Assembly: GCA_008692225.1 (NCBI GenBank)
Contig: VICG01000019.1
Span: 124,001 to 188,000 of the forward strand
Reading direction: 5' to 3'
Source of the DNA: Monilinia fructicola
Taxonomy: Eukaryota > Ascomycota > Leotiomycetes > Helotiales > Sclerotiniaceae
DNA length: 64,000 bases
Both the position numbers and the translations under genes were made by a program. Under the pieces are notes generated by a model that searched no databases, was not told the origin of the DNA, and saw only the letters and a program-made list of their open reading frames with translations. Each line of letters starts with the position of its first letter. The stretch's first letter is position 1. Positions 49,881-64,000 of the stretch are shown piece by piece.

Positions 49881-52800
49881 TATTTATTATTGTATTCTTA
49901 AATTTCGTTTAACACGATATATAATTTATATTACTTATCCTAATTATACTATATTAGTAACATTTCCTTTTAACAAAAATTCTATTATAAACCTTTTTTT
50001 AATTAGGTTATATATTTCAAAATCTTTGATCATATTATATATTAATAAAGAATATTAAGTAATACTTTTAATAATATTTAAAGTATATATTAAAGGATCT
50101 TTAAATAATAAATAATACTTTCAATAACATTTGTTTATATTAATATTAAATGATACTAAAATAATCAATTATTTTAATAAATAAATCCAATTTAAATTTT
50201 TAAAAATTTTCAAAGTTTTTTTTAGTTTATTTGTATATATTAGTAGAGAAAAAATTAATAAAAATTCTTTAAAACAATAAAAAAAGATTGGATTTTTTAG
50301 TATAAAAAAATAGTAGCTTTTTTATTATTATTTATTTAATTTGATTTTTCATACTTTTTATTATTAATTTATATTTAAATTTATTTTATTTTTTAAAAAG
50401 ATATATAAATCGTTTTTGAGAGTTTTATAATTAAATGTTTTATTGTATAAAATATTAAAAAACGTTTAAAAAAAATATATATATATTTTGCTTTAAAGTT
50501 AAATTCTTTTTTCAAAATATATTTAAATTAGCAAAATAAACTTAATCAAATAATTTATAAATTTTTATATTTTATAGGAAATGTAGATTGTTAAATATCT
50601 TTTCTAAATTTTAAATATAATTTTTGTAAATATATTAAAATTAAGAAGTGAAGGTTATATTTTTGAAAAATATATATTATTTTAAATGTTATTCAATTTC
50701 AAAAAATAGAAATTATATAATAAATAAAATAAATAATTATAGTATAATATATAAGAGGGATATTTGGTTAATGGAATCCTAATGCTATCGAAGATGATTG
50801 ATAATATATGGAGGGGATTAGTGTTATTAGTTTGTATATTTAATATAATTATGCTAATAAAAATTTGATATTTTTTAATATTATTAGAGTTATATATATG
50901 ATATTAGAATATTGATTACTAAAATTAATATATTCTTTAAATAATTTAAAAAGTTTATTTTTTCATTTTTAAACCTTTATTGAATATTAAATTTAAAAGA
51001 ATAAATTAATAGTTTTATTTTTTTTAATTATAACTCTTTTTTAACTATTGTAGAAATTCCAAATATTTTAAGTGATATAAAATAATATAATATTATATTG
51101 ATCATAGTAAATATTATATATAATTTATTTTTATATTTTTATATTTTTATATTTCTATATTTTTATATTTTATATTTTTTTATATTTTTATATTTTTTTA
51201 TTTTCTTATTTCAATATAAAATTGATTATTTATAAGAATAGAAGGTATCTATAAAAAATATTTATTTTGTATTCATCATTTTATTTATCTTATTTTTGAT
51301 TTATTTTCTATTTTATTTTATTTTAATTTTTTTTCAATATATTTTTTCAGCTATATTTATTAGCTATATAATAATTTATTAATAATAATTCAAGATTATA
51401 GATTATAAAAAATTATATTTAAAATTCAATTTTTGTAATTATATTTTTAAATATTATAATTAATATTTATATTAGAATTTTGATGGCAATCTTTTATTAT
51501 TAAAATTAGCAATGTAGAAAATTAATAAAAAAAGAAAATGTAAATATATTATTTACAAATTTTAAGAATATAGGAGAGACGGAATAAATTTAGAATATAT
51601 TTGCAAGTTAAAAACTTATTTAAAAAAAGCAAAATTTAGAAATGTTGTATTAAATTAAAATCTTATATTTAAAATTAATATAGATATTTTAATAATTAAT
51701 TTATATTTGATTAAAGAAAATTATTTATAAATTAAAATATTATTATAAATTCTTTAAAATGATAAAAACAATTTTATTAAATTATTTTATTATTTTAATA
51801 AATTTATTTAAAGTTTGGAAATAAATATTTAGAAAAATGGATTAAAAAATCTAATTTATATTTTTTTTGTTTGAAATATAATTCGAATAACAATAAGGAT
51901 TATATAAGTAAAAATTATATATATTATAAATTACTTTTTAGATAAAATTTAGAGAATTATAAAGTATTAATTTTATAGATAATTATTATAATCAAAATTA
52001 AATATTTAAAGCAAAAAATTATAAATAAATTGATAGTAAGTTTTTTATTTCGTTTAATTATAATCTTTTACTTATCTTTTTAGTTTTGAATAATCTTATA
52101 TGAAAATGTTTATAAAAGTGAATAAAGTTAATAATTATATTTTGGAAGAATAAAATAAAATATTTTCAAAGTTGATTAATTTTTTTATTTAAAAGTTTAT
52201 TTAAAAGAACTTTTATAAAATGTTTTAATCCGTTTTGAATATCATTTTTTAAAATAAAATTATTGAGAATAGGAAATAGTATAAAAAAATCTTTATAAGA
52301 ATCTTTATATATAAGTTTATATATACTTTTTAATAGTTAGTTAAAAAGCTATTATACAAAAAAATAATTATAGAAAATTATATATTTATATATATAATTT
52401 AGTTAAAAATAATACTTAATAAGTTGATTAATTTGATTTTAGAAAACTTTGGAAAACATTTACTTTACAAATAATTTATAATAAGAAGAAAAAAATCCAA
52501 AAGTTGAAAAAAGGAATAAATTTTATTTTAATAAAAAGGCCTTTAAATACTTTAATTATTTTTTAAAGATAATTAGAATATTTGATGTAAATGTAAATTA
52601 ATTATAATAAAATTATCTTTTTAGAACCTTACTTGAATTTATAAATTATATTAATAGAATAATTAGTATTATTATATACAAATTATTACTATTTATATAA
52701 TATATATAAAATTTAAATAATTAAGGTTAAATTACTAAAAACTTTAAATTATTAAGAATTTATAATTACTAATTTATAATACTTATTTACTTTGTTTATT

Positions 52801-53730
52801 AAAGAATTATTCTATTATAATTATATTAAAAAAAAGTTAAGACTATTTAAAGAAATTAACTTTATTTAAAATATAAAAACTATTCTAAACTTATATATTA
52901 TTAAAAAGAAATTAATATTATTATTCTTTTATTATATATACAATATAATCTTTTTACCTTAATTTTTCCTTAAAAATCCTTCTTTGATAATAGTATAAAA
53001 GTTTTCTTATTGTTAAATTATTTAAAATCTTAAAGACTTTAAAATAATTTTTATTAATAAATATTAAATAAATATTATACTTTACAATATAATATATTGC
53101 TATAAAACTCTCCTATCTTTTTGTATAAGAGAAACTTAATTTTAATATTTAACCCTTAATCTTTTAATTATCTTTTATATTTATAAAATAATATAAAATA
53201 GGAATTTAAAATGTTAAAGAAAATAATTTGAATGTAATACAAAGAATATTTTATAATTGATTCAACATTATTTAAACTTTCAAATGTAATATCCAATATA
53301 TTAAAAATTTATTACTAAATTAATAATGTATTATCTTATATTTTATCAATGAAATATTTTAAATTATTATTTTTATATTTATTTATAAAATCAATTATAA
53401 CTAAAAGAAAGTTATTTGTTTATTAATAACTTTAAAAAAGAAATCTAATATAAATATTTTCCATCTTTTATCATTATAAATCAAGATTTGTTTTTGTAAT
53501 ATCATTAAATAAAAATTATTAAACAAATAAAAGATTTAAGATGAATATAAGTTAAATCAGATGTAAATCAAATTTCTAATGATTATATATATTTAATGTA
53601 AATAATGAAACTATATAAAATTAAAACAAAATTATATTAAATATTATTAATTTAATAATATTTTATCTAATATTCAACTTTTCTATTGATAGCTTTATAA
53701 ATTACTCGATAATTAATTTTTATTCGCATA
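49881..53730. other. AT-rich relic DNA, no gene
   Basis: No frames or element ends were recognised in this 3.8 kb, apart from an ATATTTTT array at about 51126-51205 and a patch at 50750-50820 (GGAGGGGATTAG) of slightly higher GC. Confidence 0.5.
51126..51205 (+). repeat. ATATTTTT-type array
   Basis: About ten irregular units of 7-10 bp (TTTTTATA), with one C-containing variant. Confidence 0.75.
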
Positions 53731-53849
53731 CTAACAGATTGATCTTAATACCCCTGTATAACCATTGATTAGCGGTTTCTCTAACCCCCTATTCCCTCTA
53801 AGGTAGTTAACTGACCTCTATTGATTCGCTCTAGTATATGATCGTGACA
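53731..53849 (-). other. LTR-like terminus, minus strand
   Basis: About 120 bp of higher GC. Read on the minus strand it starts TGTCACGATCATATACTAGA and continues AGCGAATCAATAGAGGTCAG. TGTCACG and TGTGACG starts are common in fungal Ty3/gypsy LTRs (family knowledge). No partner LTR was found, so a solo or truncated LTR is a guess. Confidence 0.35.
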
Positions 53850-54660
53850 TATATAATTAATTTATAATCAATAGAAAATCAATTATTTATTAATTCGAAT
53901 TGATTTTAATTGAAATTAATAAGGATTAAAATAAGGTTTGATTCAATTAGATTTCCATAGTTTAATTTAGTATTTCAGAGTGTTTTTATAGATATATAAT
54001 TGTATTTTTAAAATAATAATATACTATTAATTTTAAATTTCCTTCAAAATAACTTTTTATAAACTTATATAATAAATGGATTAATTAAATATTTCTTCTA
54101 AAAACATTACTTTTTTAATTTAAATTTATAATAATTAATTTTTTTCTTTATCAATTTAATTAGTTACTATTATTTATATATAGTATTTCCAGAAAAAAGT
54201 CTTTTTTTTAAAAAAATTAATAATTTATTTTATTTTACTCTTTATACTAATAATAATCTTTTATTAGTAACTCTATATTATATTTATTATAAAGGGATTT
54301 AATTAATATAATCAATTTATAAAGATAATTAGTATTTTATTTTTATAATATCTATATATATATATAAATATTTAATATATATTTTCAATATTTTATATAT
54401 ATTAGATTTTTTTATAGAAAGGAATATTATATTCAAAATTGAATTATTATAAAAATATATATTAAGTTTACCATTTTAATAATATAATTAATTTGAAAAT
54501 ATTAAAAACTAATTTTTATTCGAAAATAAAACATAATAAAAATAATAAAAAGAATTTATAAAGAATTTACAATTTAAACGTTTATATAAATATAATCAAA
54601 ATATTCAAAATATTAAAAATATAAAAATAAAAAAAATATAGAAATAAAAAAAAATATAAA
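53850..54660. other. AT-rich relic DNA
   Basis: No identifiable gene or element end. Confidence 0.5.
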
Positions 54661-54830
54661 AAGATATAAAAGATATAAAGGATATAAAAGATATAAAAGA
54701 TATAAAAGATATAAAAGATATAAAAGATATAAAAGATATAAAAGATATAAAAGATATAAAAGATATAAAAGATATAAAAGATATAAAAGATATAAAAGAT
54801 ATAAAAGATATAAAAGATATAAAAGATATT
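54661..54830 (+). repeat. 9-bp minisatellite AAAGATATA, about 19 units
   Basis: The array is almost perfect, with a single G variant in the third unit (AAGGATATA). Its homogeneity indicates recent expansion. Confidence 0.95.
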
Positions 54831-56450
54831 AAATCTAAATTTATTATTTTTAAATTTTTAATATATATTTTAGAAAATTAAGATAAAAGGTTTATTTATA
54901 TATAATTTATATATTAAGTTTTATTATTACATCTTAAGAAATTACTTTTATATATAATAAATTTAATATAATATTATAAAAACCGTATGTAATCTTTTTA
55001 TTTAGTTTATTAGTTTTTAATAATTCTTATTATAATTTCTATTTAATATTTTAAAATAAAATTTTATTTAATATGATTAATATATTAACATTTTATATTT
55101 AATTTTATTTTAATACTTATTTTATTAGAAATCAACCTTTTTTAAAAAGAATATTATAACTTTCTTATAATTTTTTATAATTATTGAAAAAGGAAATTCA
55201 TATAATTTCTTCTTCTTATTTTTATAAATAATTATATTAATTTTAAAAAACCCTTTTACGATTTATATTATTATAAAATTATTTATTATATAATTATAAA
55301 AAACTTTTTTTTAATATAATATAAATTATTTATTATAAAATATATAATATAATATTAATTTTAATACTATTGAAACTAAGATATAAAACTATAAAAGATT
55401 ATTACTAATATTAAAAAACGAAAACTTTAATTTAATTAAAACTTTGATAATTATCTTTTATTTTTAAAAAGCAAAATTATAAGAAAAATTAAATTTAAAA
55501 ACTTAATAAAAGATTCCTTTAAACTTTATACTATTATAATAAAAATAATACTTAAATAATATAAAGAAAAAAAAAAAAGAAAGAAAAAAAAAAAAAAAAA
55601 GAAAGTTATTATAAACTTAATATTGTATTTACTAAAATTCAATAATCAAAAAAATATATTAAATTATCTTTTAATTTTTTCAAATTTATTTTTATTTACT
55701 TTTTATATCTTTAATATCTTATTATTCAAGATTAATTAATATATATTTAAAGAGCCATTATAATTAAATCTCGATTAAAATAATACGCGTTATAAAATTA
55801 ATAATATATATATTTTAGACTATTATAATATAACTAAATTTAAATATCTTTATTTTTATTATAATAATACTCAAATCCTTTTTTATTATAATTTAAAAAC
55901 TAATTTTAATAATTATTATTTAAAATATAATAAAATAATAAAACTAAAATCGAATATTAATCTAATTATATTTATAAAATCTAAAAAATCATTCTTTAAC
56001 AAAAATAAAAATTTAAAGTATTTAAAAAGTGAAACTAAAAAAAATTGTTTATTATAAAAAAGAAATTATTACATTTAATTCAAATACAATTAATTTTAAT
56101 TAAATAGATTGAAATTGATTATTTAAATTATATTATTATTTTTATAAAATTGAAATCTTTTAAATAATGATTTATAAATATTAAAGAACTTGTTTTTAAA
56201 TTGAAACTTAATTTCTTAAAAAAAACTAATATTATTCTTAATTAATAACCCTAATTATATGATAAAAAAAGAATACTTAATACTATTAATAAAAAAAAGA
56301 ATTAAATGTAAAATACTATTAAATTTTAAAAAAAGAAAAATCAAATATTAAACTTGAAATTATAAAACTAAAAAACTATATAATATTAAGAGTTATTAGA
56401 TAAAAAAAAAGGAAACTATTTTAATTTATAGTTTTATTATTAAATTAATA
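54831..56450. other. AT-rich relic DNA
   Basis: No gene. It contains a purine run of A with a few G at 55562-55604. Confidence 0.5.
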
Positions 56451-57292
56451 AGTTGCTTACTCTACTTCTCGCCACCTCCCTTATTTAGCTAGCATTTTAT
56501 ACTAAAAACGATTACTTTAATGTATTTATAACTTTACAAAAAATGAATATATATCTTTTAAATTTTAACTAAAGCTCTTATATATAATAATCAATAGATC
56601 TTGATAATCTTAAATTTTTCCGATTGTTTTATAAAAAATAATAAAAGATTATAGAAAATGAAAATTTTCGGTTTTGGATTTGTATAGAAATCACATACAA
56701 AATTAAAACTTTGAAATAAATATTCATCATTTCTAAATAAAAATAATTAAGAATAATCTATAAATTTTTATAAGATTTATTTAATAATATAAAATAAATA
56801 AATTATTTAAAATATATATAATAAATTATAACTATTGAGTAAATTGAAATTATAAATTTTTTATTTGAAATTTTATTACTAAAATCTAAGAATCTATATA
56901 AAACATTTATTATAAATAATAATATATTATTAAAATAATACATCCGATTAAGATTGATTTTATGATTATTCAATCTTTTTAGATTATTTTTAGCTATTTT
57001 TGTTAAATAAATATAATTTCTTCTTAAAAAATTTTGATTTTGTATAGGATTTACATACGAATCTAAAATTAAAATTTTAATTTTTTATAATCTTTTATTA
57101 CTCTTTATAAAAAAATCGCCAAAATTCAAGATTTTTCAAAATGTATTAACTCATATATATTACTTTATTATTAAAATTTTAGTTGATTATATCAATTATT
57201 TAAAAAGATATTAATACGTTAAAATAGCCGTTTTTGGTGTGAAATGTTGGCCAAATATGGGGGGGGGGTGGCGAAAAGTAGGGTAGGCGACT
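56451..57292. mobile_element. Inverted-repeat element, AGTCGCC family, copy 3 (complete)
   Basis: TA lies at 56449-56450 and 57293-57294. The left end is AGTTGCTTACTCTACTTCTC; the right end reversed is AGTCGCCTACCCTACTTTTC. The left arm carries more C-to-T changes (ATTTAGCTAGCATTTTATAC) than the right arm (ATTTGGCCAACATTTCACAC). A 10-G run lies at 57259-57268. It is 842 bp with no frame; the length and layout equal copy 2. Confidence 0.9.
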
Positions 57293-57294
57293 TA

Positions 57295-59080
57295 AATGAA
57301 AAAATTTAATCAATCAAAATTAATAATTTAAAAAATATAACTAAGTATAACAATTTTATAATAATTTAAATAATAATTATAAAAATAATATAGTTTTATA
57401 AATATAAAAATGAAAATAATTTTTTAAATACAAAATATGAAAATAAAAGAAAAATAAATCAAAATAAACTTTATAAACTATTTTAAATTAATTTTATAAG
57501 TTTTAATTTAAATTTATAAAAAACACTTAATAATTACAAATTTACAAACTTAAATTGATTCAAAGTATATTTATAAAAATATATATAAATTACAATAATA
57601 CTTTATTTACTATTTATAATGATTTAAAAACAATAATCTAAAATAGAAAAACTTCTTATATTCATAAAATAAATTGTTTTTTAAAATTATTAAATTCGAA
57701 AATCAAAAAAACTGTTTATTTTATAGTATTACAAAATCAAATAATCTTAACTTTTATTTCAAAAGAAATTAAGAAAACTTAAAAAGAGATTAAATTTATA
57801 TTTTCTATATATTTTAATTAAATAGAATTTTTTTTATAATGAAAGTATTTTTATTTTTAATTAAAAGCAAAAACTATTAGATATTAAATTGTCTAAAAAA
57901 CTTTGTTTAACTTTTTCATTCATACTAAATATACTAATAATATTAATAAAAATTCTTTTTCTGATCTTTTTATTTTTGCTTTAATATTTAATATAAAATT
58001 TAAATATTTTTATATATTTTTTAACTTGCTAATATCTTTTTCTTTTAATAAATTTGCTCTTTTCGATTTCCAATTAATATATTGATTCATTTTTTTTAAA
58101 AAAAAAACAATCCTAGAATTATTTTTACCTTCTTATAATAACATTTTATGAGAAAATTATAAAATTTTTTTTCACTAAGTACAATATTAATATTATAATA
58201 TTTTAGGTTATATTCCTTATTATTAAATAATAAATATAAGTATTTTAATATTATACTAATTTCACTACTTTTAGATTTACAAAGTTTATAATAATATTAA
58301 AATTAATGATTATTATAAATAATATTTCTATTCTTATTATACTAATATATAATATATTTACAATTTAAAAAAATATTAAAATATTTTTTATTTATGAGTA
58401 ATCTTCTCTAACTTTTGAAATTATTAATAAAGATGCTCTTTTTAATTGTTGTATATTATATAGTTTAATTGATACTAAATAACATTTTTTTATATTTATA
58501 TAATAATTAATATAATTGATTTTTTTTTAGGTTTTCAATAGTTTAATACTTTTATAATAATATTATAATAAACTTTATTTTGTTTTTATATAATAATCAT
58601 TGATTCATATTATAAAATAAATATAAAAATAGTATTTTTCATTTTAAAATTAGCAAATTTTTTTCAATTTCAATTTGGTTATTTGAAAGTTGACTTTTTT
58701 TAATTTTATTATTGTTATAATTAAAAAAAGTTTTTGTTTTTTAAAGTAATTATAAAGTTTTTTCAATCGATTTTAAATAAATACAAAAAAGTTTATTAAG
58801 GTTTTTAATAAAAAAAAATGAAAAAAGTTTTTATTATATAAATTTGATATTAATTTTAAAATTATATTAAAAACAAATACAATTTTATTTTTTGGTTCCA
58901 TTTATAATTTTTCAGAATAAAAATTAGAAATTTTAAAAGAATTTTACAAAAAACTATTTAGGGTTTATTAACTTAATTAAATCAAATATTGAAATACTAA
59001 TATTATTTGCAAAGAAAAAGTATTTTAAAATTATAATTTTATATAAATTATAAAAGTATTAATATTATAGTAGTATTAAA
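57295..59080. other. AT-rich relic DNA
   Basis: No gene. The 60-codon frame at 57903-58085 has only Phe/Ile/Asn/Tyr-rich translation expected by chance. Confidence 0.5.
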
Positions 59081-59241
59081 TCAGGGACCTACGCTCCCTA
59101 AACCTTTAGCTTTTAAAGAAAGTGTAATATATATAGAGTAGATCTAATGCGGAGCGCAGCTTGAAACCGGCTTGCCTTTATAATTTTTATAATATAAAGT
59201 TTTATTTTTTTTATTTCTTTTATTTCTTTTATTTATTCTAT
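59081..59241. other. GC-richer patch before the LTR-like end
   Basis: GGGACCTACGCTCCCTAAACC and GCGGAGCGCAGCTTGAAACC survive here. GAGCGCAGCTT resembles GGGGCGCAGCTC at 42131. There is no reading frame. It may be the end of an element. Confidence 0.35.
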
Positions 59242-59640
59242 TGTGACGAGGTACAAGGAAATAAAGGGGTTAATTGAAATAATATAGTTATTTATAAGGA
59301 GGAAAGGAAAGGATTTAAGATCCTTTCCTTTTAAGTACTAGCGTAAGTGGTTATATGATCCTATTAGAAGGGTTGTTTCTTAATATAGCCTCCTCTTTTG
59401 TATTTAATGTCCTAATAAATCATCGTATATCGCTTCTTAATAATAATACTTTTAAACCTTTTATAAAAGAAAATTTCGTTAACTTTATAATATTCTATAA
59501 AAAAATCCTTTTTTATTGCTTTTTGACTTTCATATTAAATGATATCCTTTTAAACAAAAGAAAAGAAAAGATAAGTATAGGTTTTTCTTTTTCTTTTATT
59601 ACTGTTTGTACTTTTCTTTAATTCATTTCGATGCTATTTT
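59242..59640 (+). other. LTR-like sequence, plus strand
   Basis: It starts TGTGACGAGGTACAAGGAAA and contains a GGAAAGGATTTAAGATCCTT hairpin (59306-59330). It is less AT-rich than its flanks. The start motif fits a fungal gypsy LTR. No second copy, target duplication or primer-binding site could be shown. The 88-codon frame inside it (59355-59621) is not a convincing gene. Confidence 0.35.
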
Positions 59641-62600
59641 GATACTACTTCGGTATGTAATATAAGATACTATTTCTTTATCACTCTGCTATTTTCTATA
59701 GTCTTTAATGCTTTTTTAATATTAGGCTCGATTTTTTAATTCTCGTTCAATTATAAATTATATTCTACTTTTGTTTTAATAAATAAAACATATTATCTAA
59801 TTCTATTTTATTTGGACTTTTGTGATTCGAGTGTAATATTAAATTATTTTTATAAATAATTATTATACTTATTTTTATTCTTTATATTTAAAGGTATATA
59901 CAAATTAATATTAATGAATTAAAAGTTTCCTTATTCTTATTAATATATATATATATTAGCGATTTGGTTTCACTTTATTTTTAGCTGTATTATATATTAT
60001 TTATAGAATCTAACTTTCGTGATCCAGATTATGATATATTTATTCGTAAAATAATAATTTGTTAAACATTTTATATTATAGTTTAATAAAGCTTTATAAA
60101 ACCAGTATATATATATATTATATATTCCGCAAAACGAATATTATTCTTTTATAAAAATTAATAATCTTTTGTTTACAAAGTTTAAGATTGATTTATATAT
60201 ATTAAGTTGAACTTTTAAAAATGCTAGAGCTTTAGCTTTTTAATATAGTATATATTCTTTAAAATTTATTTTTATTAAACTTTTGTTTATTGTTTTAATC
60301 TTCTTTTTTTTATTAAATAATAATTTTTGATTATAATATTATACTTCATTTATATATTATTTATCTTCTTTTTTAGCATTAATGATTTAAAATTAGAACC
60401 TATCGAGATATTCTAGTTCTTAAAGATTTTTCTATAAAATTCTCCAATCAATATTTTTTTCATCGTTTTAATTAAGATTTAGAAATTGTTAGATTCTTTT
60501 AATAATTCATTTTTATTTTAGTTTATTAATTCCTTTATTGATTTTAGTATAAATTTATTGAATTATTTATTTTAATTATAGTTTTTTGTTTCGGTTTTTA
60601 GTTTTTATATAAATATCAAGGTTTTTATCTCTTTTTATTATTTTCTTTATTTAATTTATTGGTTTAATATAAATGCTCTTATCTTTCTGTTTTTTAGCTA
60701 TAGTTTTTTTTTTTATTTTAAATAGTTTTATTATTATTATTCTACATTTCTTATATAAATATATTACTTTTTATTTTTTTTATATTTTTGAAATATTTGA
60801 TATTATTTTATTTATATTTATATTCTCTTTAATTTATAGGATAATTAATTTTCCGGCTTTAATTTTATAGTATAATTGATTTATTAGTTTTTTTTTTCTT
60901 TTTTGTTTTTTCTACTAATCTCTGTTTTTTCATTTTTTATAATTAAATTATATATTTAATTATTGCTTTGTAAATATTTTCTTTTAATATTAATCGATTT
61001 AGATATAATTATAGTTTTATTTTAGTTTTTGTTTAATTATTTTTTATTAATTATTACAATTGTTTTAATTATATCTTTCTTATATATTAACGTAATTAAG
61101 TTTTATTTTTGCTTTTTTTATTAGATTTATATATTATTTGTATATTATCACTTTCTCCAAAAGCAAAGTAATTAATAATATCTATTCTTAAATTTTTTAA
61201 TCGTTTCTTTTTATAAATAAATTAATAGTATTCTATATATTCGAAATATACTCTTTTATAACTATTTCTTTTAAAAACTTATTTTTTACATTTAATTTCT
61301 ACTTATTTCTATAATTCTTCCTATTTGGTATTTATTGCATTACAAACTTTTTTCTTATACTTTATTATTATACAAATCGAATTATCCTCTTATTATTAAT
61401 AGATTTTATACTTTTACTACAATCCAAAAAACATTCACTGCTAATATTGCTTTATTAGCTTAAAATATCAGCCTTAATCTATTAAGGTTTATTATATTTA
61501 TTCTAATTAATTGAATATTATTAATATTATTTTTAAGAAAAATATTTTAATAAAAATTAAATCCAAAAAGTATTAATAATATAGTAATTATATAGTTTAC
61601 AATAAAGATAATAATATTAATAAAGTTAATAAATTCTACGTTTACATCTTCTAGAAATATTAAAACTAATATTTTAATTTTTTTTAATACAAAATATTTA
61701 TTAAAAACTTGTAAAATTAATTCAATATCCCTTTATTTGAAAAATAAGGTTTATTCCTAATATTACTATAATAATATTATCAATTATCCAACTACTCTAT
61801 ATATTTTCAATCTATTAATCAACACGTTTTTCACAATATTTTCGAAATTACATAAACTTATTTAAATAATAATTTATCACTTTTAAAACAAATTATTATT
61901 ATAATAATCTAAAACCCAGTTTTAACTATCTAAACATTATCTTTACAATCTTTAATCCATAATAACTTTATTTAATTTTTTTTAATCCAATTTCATTTCT
62001 AAAACTAAAATAATAATATATCTTTCTATTTATAATTTAAATTAATATTTATTTATTTTTATTTTATTTTAAATTCTTAATATCTTTTATAAAAGCTTTT
62101 ATAATAAATAAATATAATTTAAAGAATTTCTTTATTATATTTTAAATATTAATTAAGTCCTTTAATTTCTGTTATATATTTTTGTTATTTACATAATCTT
62201 TTTATTTAATCAAAAATTCTAATTTTTTCTATTTTTTTTATTCTAGAATTAAAAATCTTTTTAATATACCATTCTAAAATAATATCCCTATATTGTATAT
62301 TCTATATAAGCTTACAACCTGATTCTTTTTCAATCTTATTCAAGCAATCGACCTGATTTATTGTTTTATATAATATAAAAAAGCTAATATAAAAAATATT
62401 GTAATATTAAAAAATTAATAATAATTTTAATTTATAGATTTGTAATTTTATACTTTTTATTTCTTTAAAAAAACTAATATTCTTAAAATCTAATTTAGTA
62501 TACTTTTTATTTATAAATAAATTTTTTATTGTTAATCAAACTATATCATCTATTTTAAATATCTAAAGTTTATATTTCGTATTGTAATATTTTGCTATTA

Positions 62601-64000
62601 AATTCTAAGTATAAATCAATTTTTCTACCATCGTTATATATAATATTTTCAGTTTCTTTACTAATTATAAAGCATCTTCTAATTTCTAATTTCTATTGTA
62701 TATTTATATTAATCAATAATAATAGCATTTGTTTTTTCTTTACTTTAAATAACAAAATATTTATAATTAATATTAATATAGAATTATAAGCGTATTCTAC
62801 TATAAATAGGAGGTTTACCTAATTATTTTGTTTATAATTAACAAAATATTTAATATAAGCCTTAATAATCTAATTTATTTGTTTAATAGAATTATTAATT
62901 TACAAATGAAATACTATTAAAAGTTTCCTTATTATACCTAAATGAACTATTAAGATTATTCAGAGAATATTTATAAAAAGATTTATTTTATTTAAAATAA
63001 TTAAATTTAATATTCTATATTTTATTATTATAATTCAAATAAAAATAAAAGTAAATTAAATAATTATTATATCCTTCCTAATTAGGTTAAAATTTATTTC
63101 TTCAATAAATTTATTTATTATTATTAGAATATATTATATACTAGATATAAAAGTAAGTTTTTTCTGTTTTTTCTACTATTGAAATCATTTTTTAATTATA
63201 ATATTAATAAATTAATAATTAAATTGATAGATAATTTATTTTATAGCTTTATAAGAATTAATATTAAGATTAATTCTTCAAGTTTCTTTTTATATAAAAG
63301 TTTGTTTTTTTAATATATTATATAAGATTTAATATAATTCATTATATTTGTATCTATTTTTTTCTAATATAATAATTTTTTTATATTATTTGTAATTGCT
63401 TTTTAATCAAAATGACTAATTATTCAAAAATTATAAAATTCTTATAACAATAATTTTTATAATGATTTATTTAGTAGTATATATCATCTTATTCCTTTGT
63501 AATACTAAAAATCGTTATATATAATAAAATTTCTTTTTTTTTAGATTTTAATAATTTAATTGAACTTTTTTAATTAATTGTATTAACTTTTCTTTATAAT
63601 ATCTCCTAAATTTAACGCTAATAAAAGCAAAATTGCTATACTTTATATACTATTATAATTTAATGTTATATTTTCCATTTGCTTTAACTTATTTATTGTA
63701 TAATACCTTCTTTTTTGCAGATTACATTTATTTTGATTATAATAATATATAATAAATCCTATTAGCTATTTATAATCAAAAGCAAATCAAATAATCACTA
63801 ATATAATTTTAATAACGAAATTAATTTAAAATCCTTATTTTGATAATCTAGTTTTTTTTGATAATATATTTATTGAATTGTTTTTATTTAATTTATAAAC
63901 AATTATAAAATCTATTTTTAATAATATTATTACCTATTTCGCTTGTTTTCTTATTAATATTCTTAATATTATAAAATACTTTAAATTATTATAATTATTT
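59641..64000. other. AT-rich relic DNA, T-rich on the plus strand
   Basis: A strong excess of T over A and of C over G on this strand from about 59.6 to 63 kb suggests one decayed element read in one direction, possibly the interior of the LTR-like element. No protein domain is recognisable, and short frames here (60673-60870, 62592-62789) are Phe/Ile/Leu-rich noise. Confidence 0.45.

Noticed and set aside
57903..62789. Short frames at 57903, 59355, 60673 and 62592
   Set aside because: Translations are dominated by Phe, Ile, Leu, Asn and Tyr as expected from T- or A-rich noise; none has a recognisable domain.

Overview
The window looks like an AT-rich isochore from a filamentous ascomycete (Pezizomycotina; class not determined). 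Two protein-coding islands of normal base composition (about 75-1707 and 45297-47357) sit in roughly 60 kb of extremely AT-rich DNA. That DNA has no surviving reading frames of useful length and consists of layered transposon relics. The decay pattern is that of repeat-induced point mutation (RIP). Where one copy of an element end is still GC-rich (16906-16929), its inverted partner (6997-7020) differs at 10 of 24 positions, and every difference is C to T or G to A. Short spliceosomal introns in the first gene also fit a fungus.

Layout. 75-1707: a Pro/Gln-rich gene of unknown family with one clear 63-bp intron, a probable second intron near the start, and an apparent 1-nt frameshift in a T run. 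About 2000-4800, 11700-14500, 17000-23300, 29700-32700 and 41250-42010: degenerate repeats rich in TTTTAAAATGA-like words, many carrying tRNA-like A-box and B-box modules in both orientations. 6915-11710 (+), 14529-16997 (-) and 23350-about 28260 (-): three copies of one large element with the same GC-derived terminus at one end and a (TAC)n-like tail at the other, resembling a LINE-type retroelement. The second copy is internally deleted. Smaller DNA elements are inserted among and into these: four elements with TA target duplications and AGTC-starting inverted repeats (5290, 14662, 37654, 56451); a CTCGGGC family with TA duplications (24245, 33815, fragment 48696); and a CAGTAATAACC family with 9-bp duplications, like Mutator-type elements (40484-41021, 47391-48559 and several isolated ends).

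45297-47357 encodes a 686-residue predicted membrane protein that I do not recognise. A 1.17-kb 9-bp-duplication element is inserted 33 bp beyond its stop codon. From 49 to 64 kb there is only AT-rich relic DNA, several micro- and minisatellites, two LTR-like termini (53849, 59242) and one further inverted-repeat element.

The genes show no sign of working together; they are isolated survivors in a RIP-degraded repeat landscape. The most interesting material is structural: nested and mirrored repeats, short tRNA-like modules, and inverted-repeat families whose target duplications can be read directly. Copy numbers and percent identities were judged by eye; no alignment program was run.
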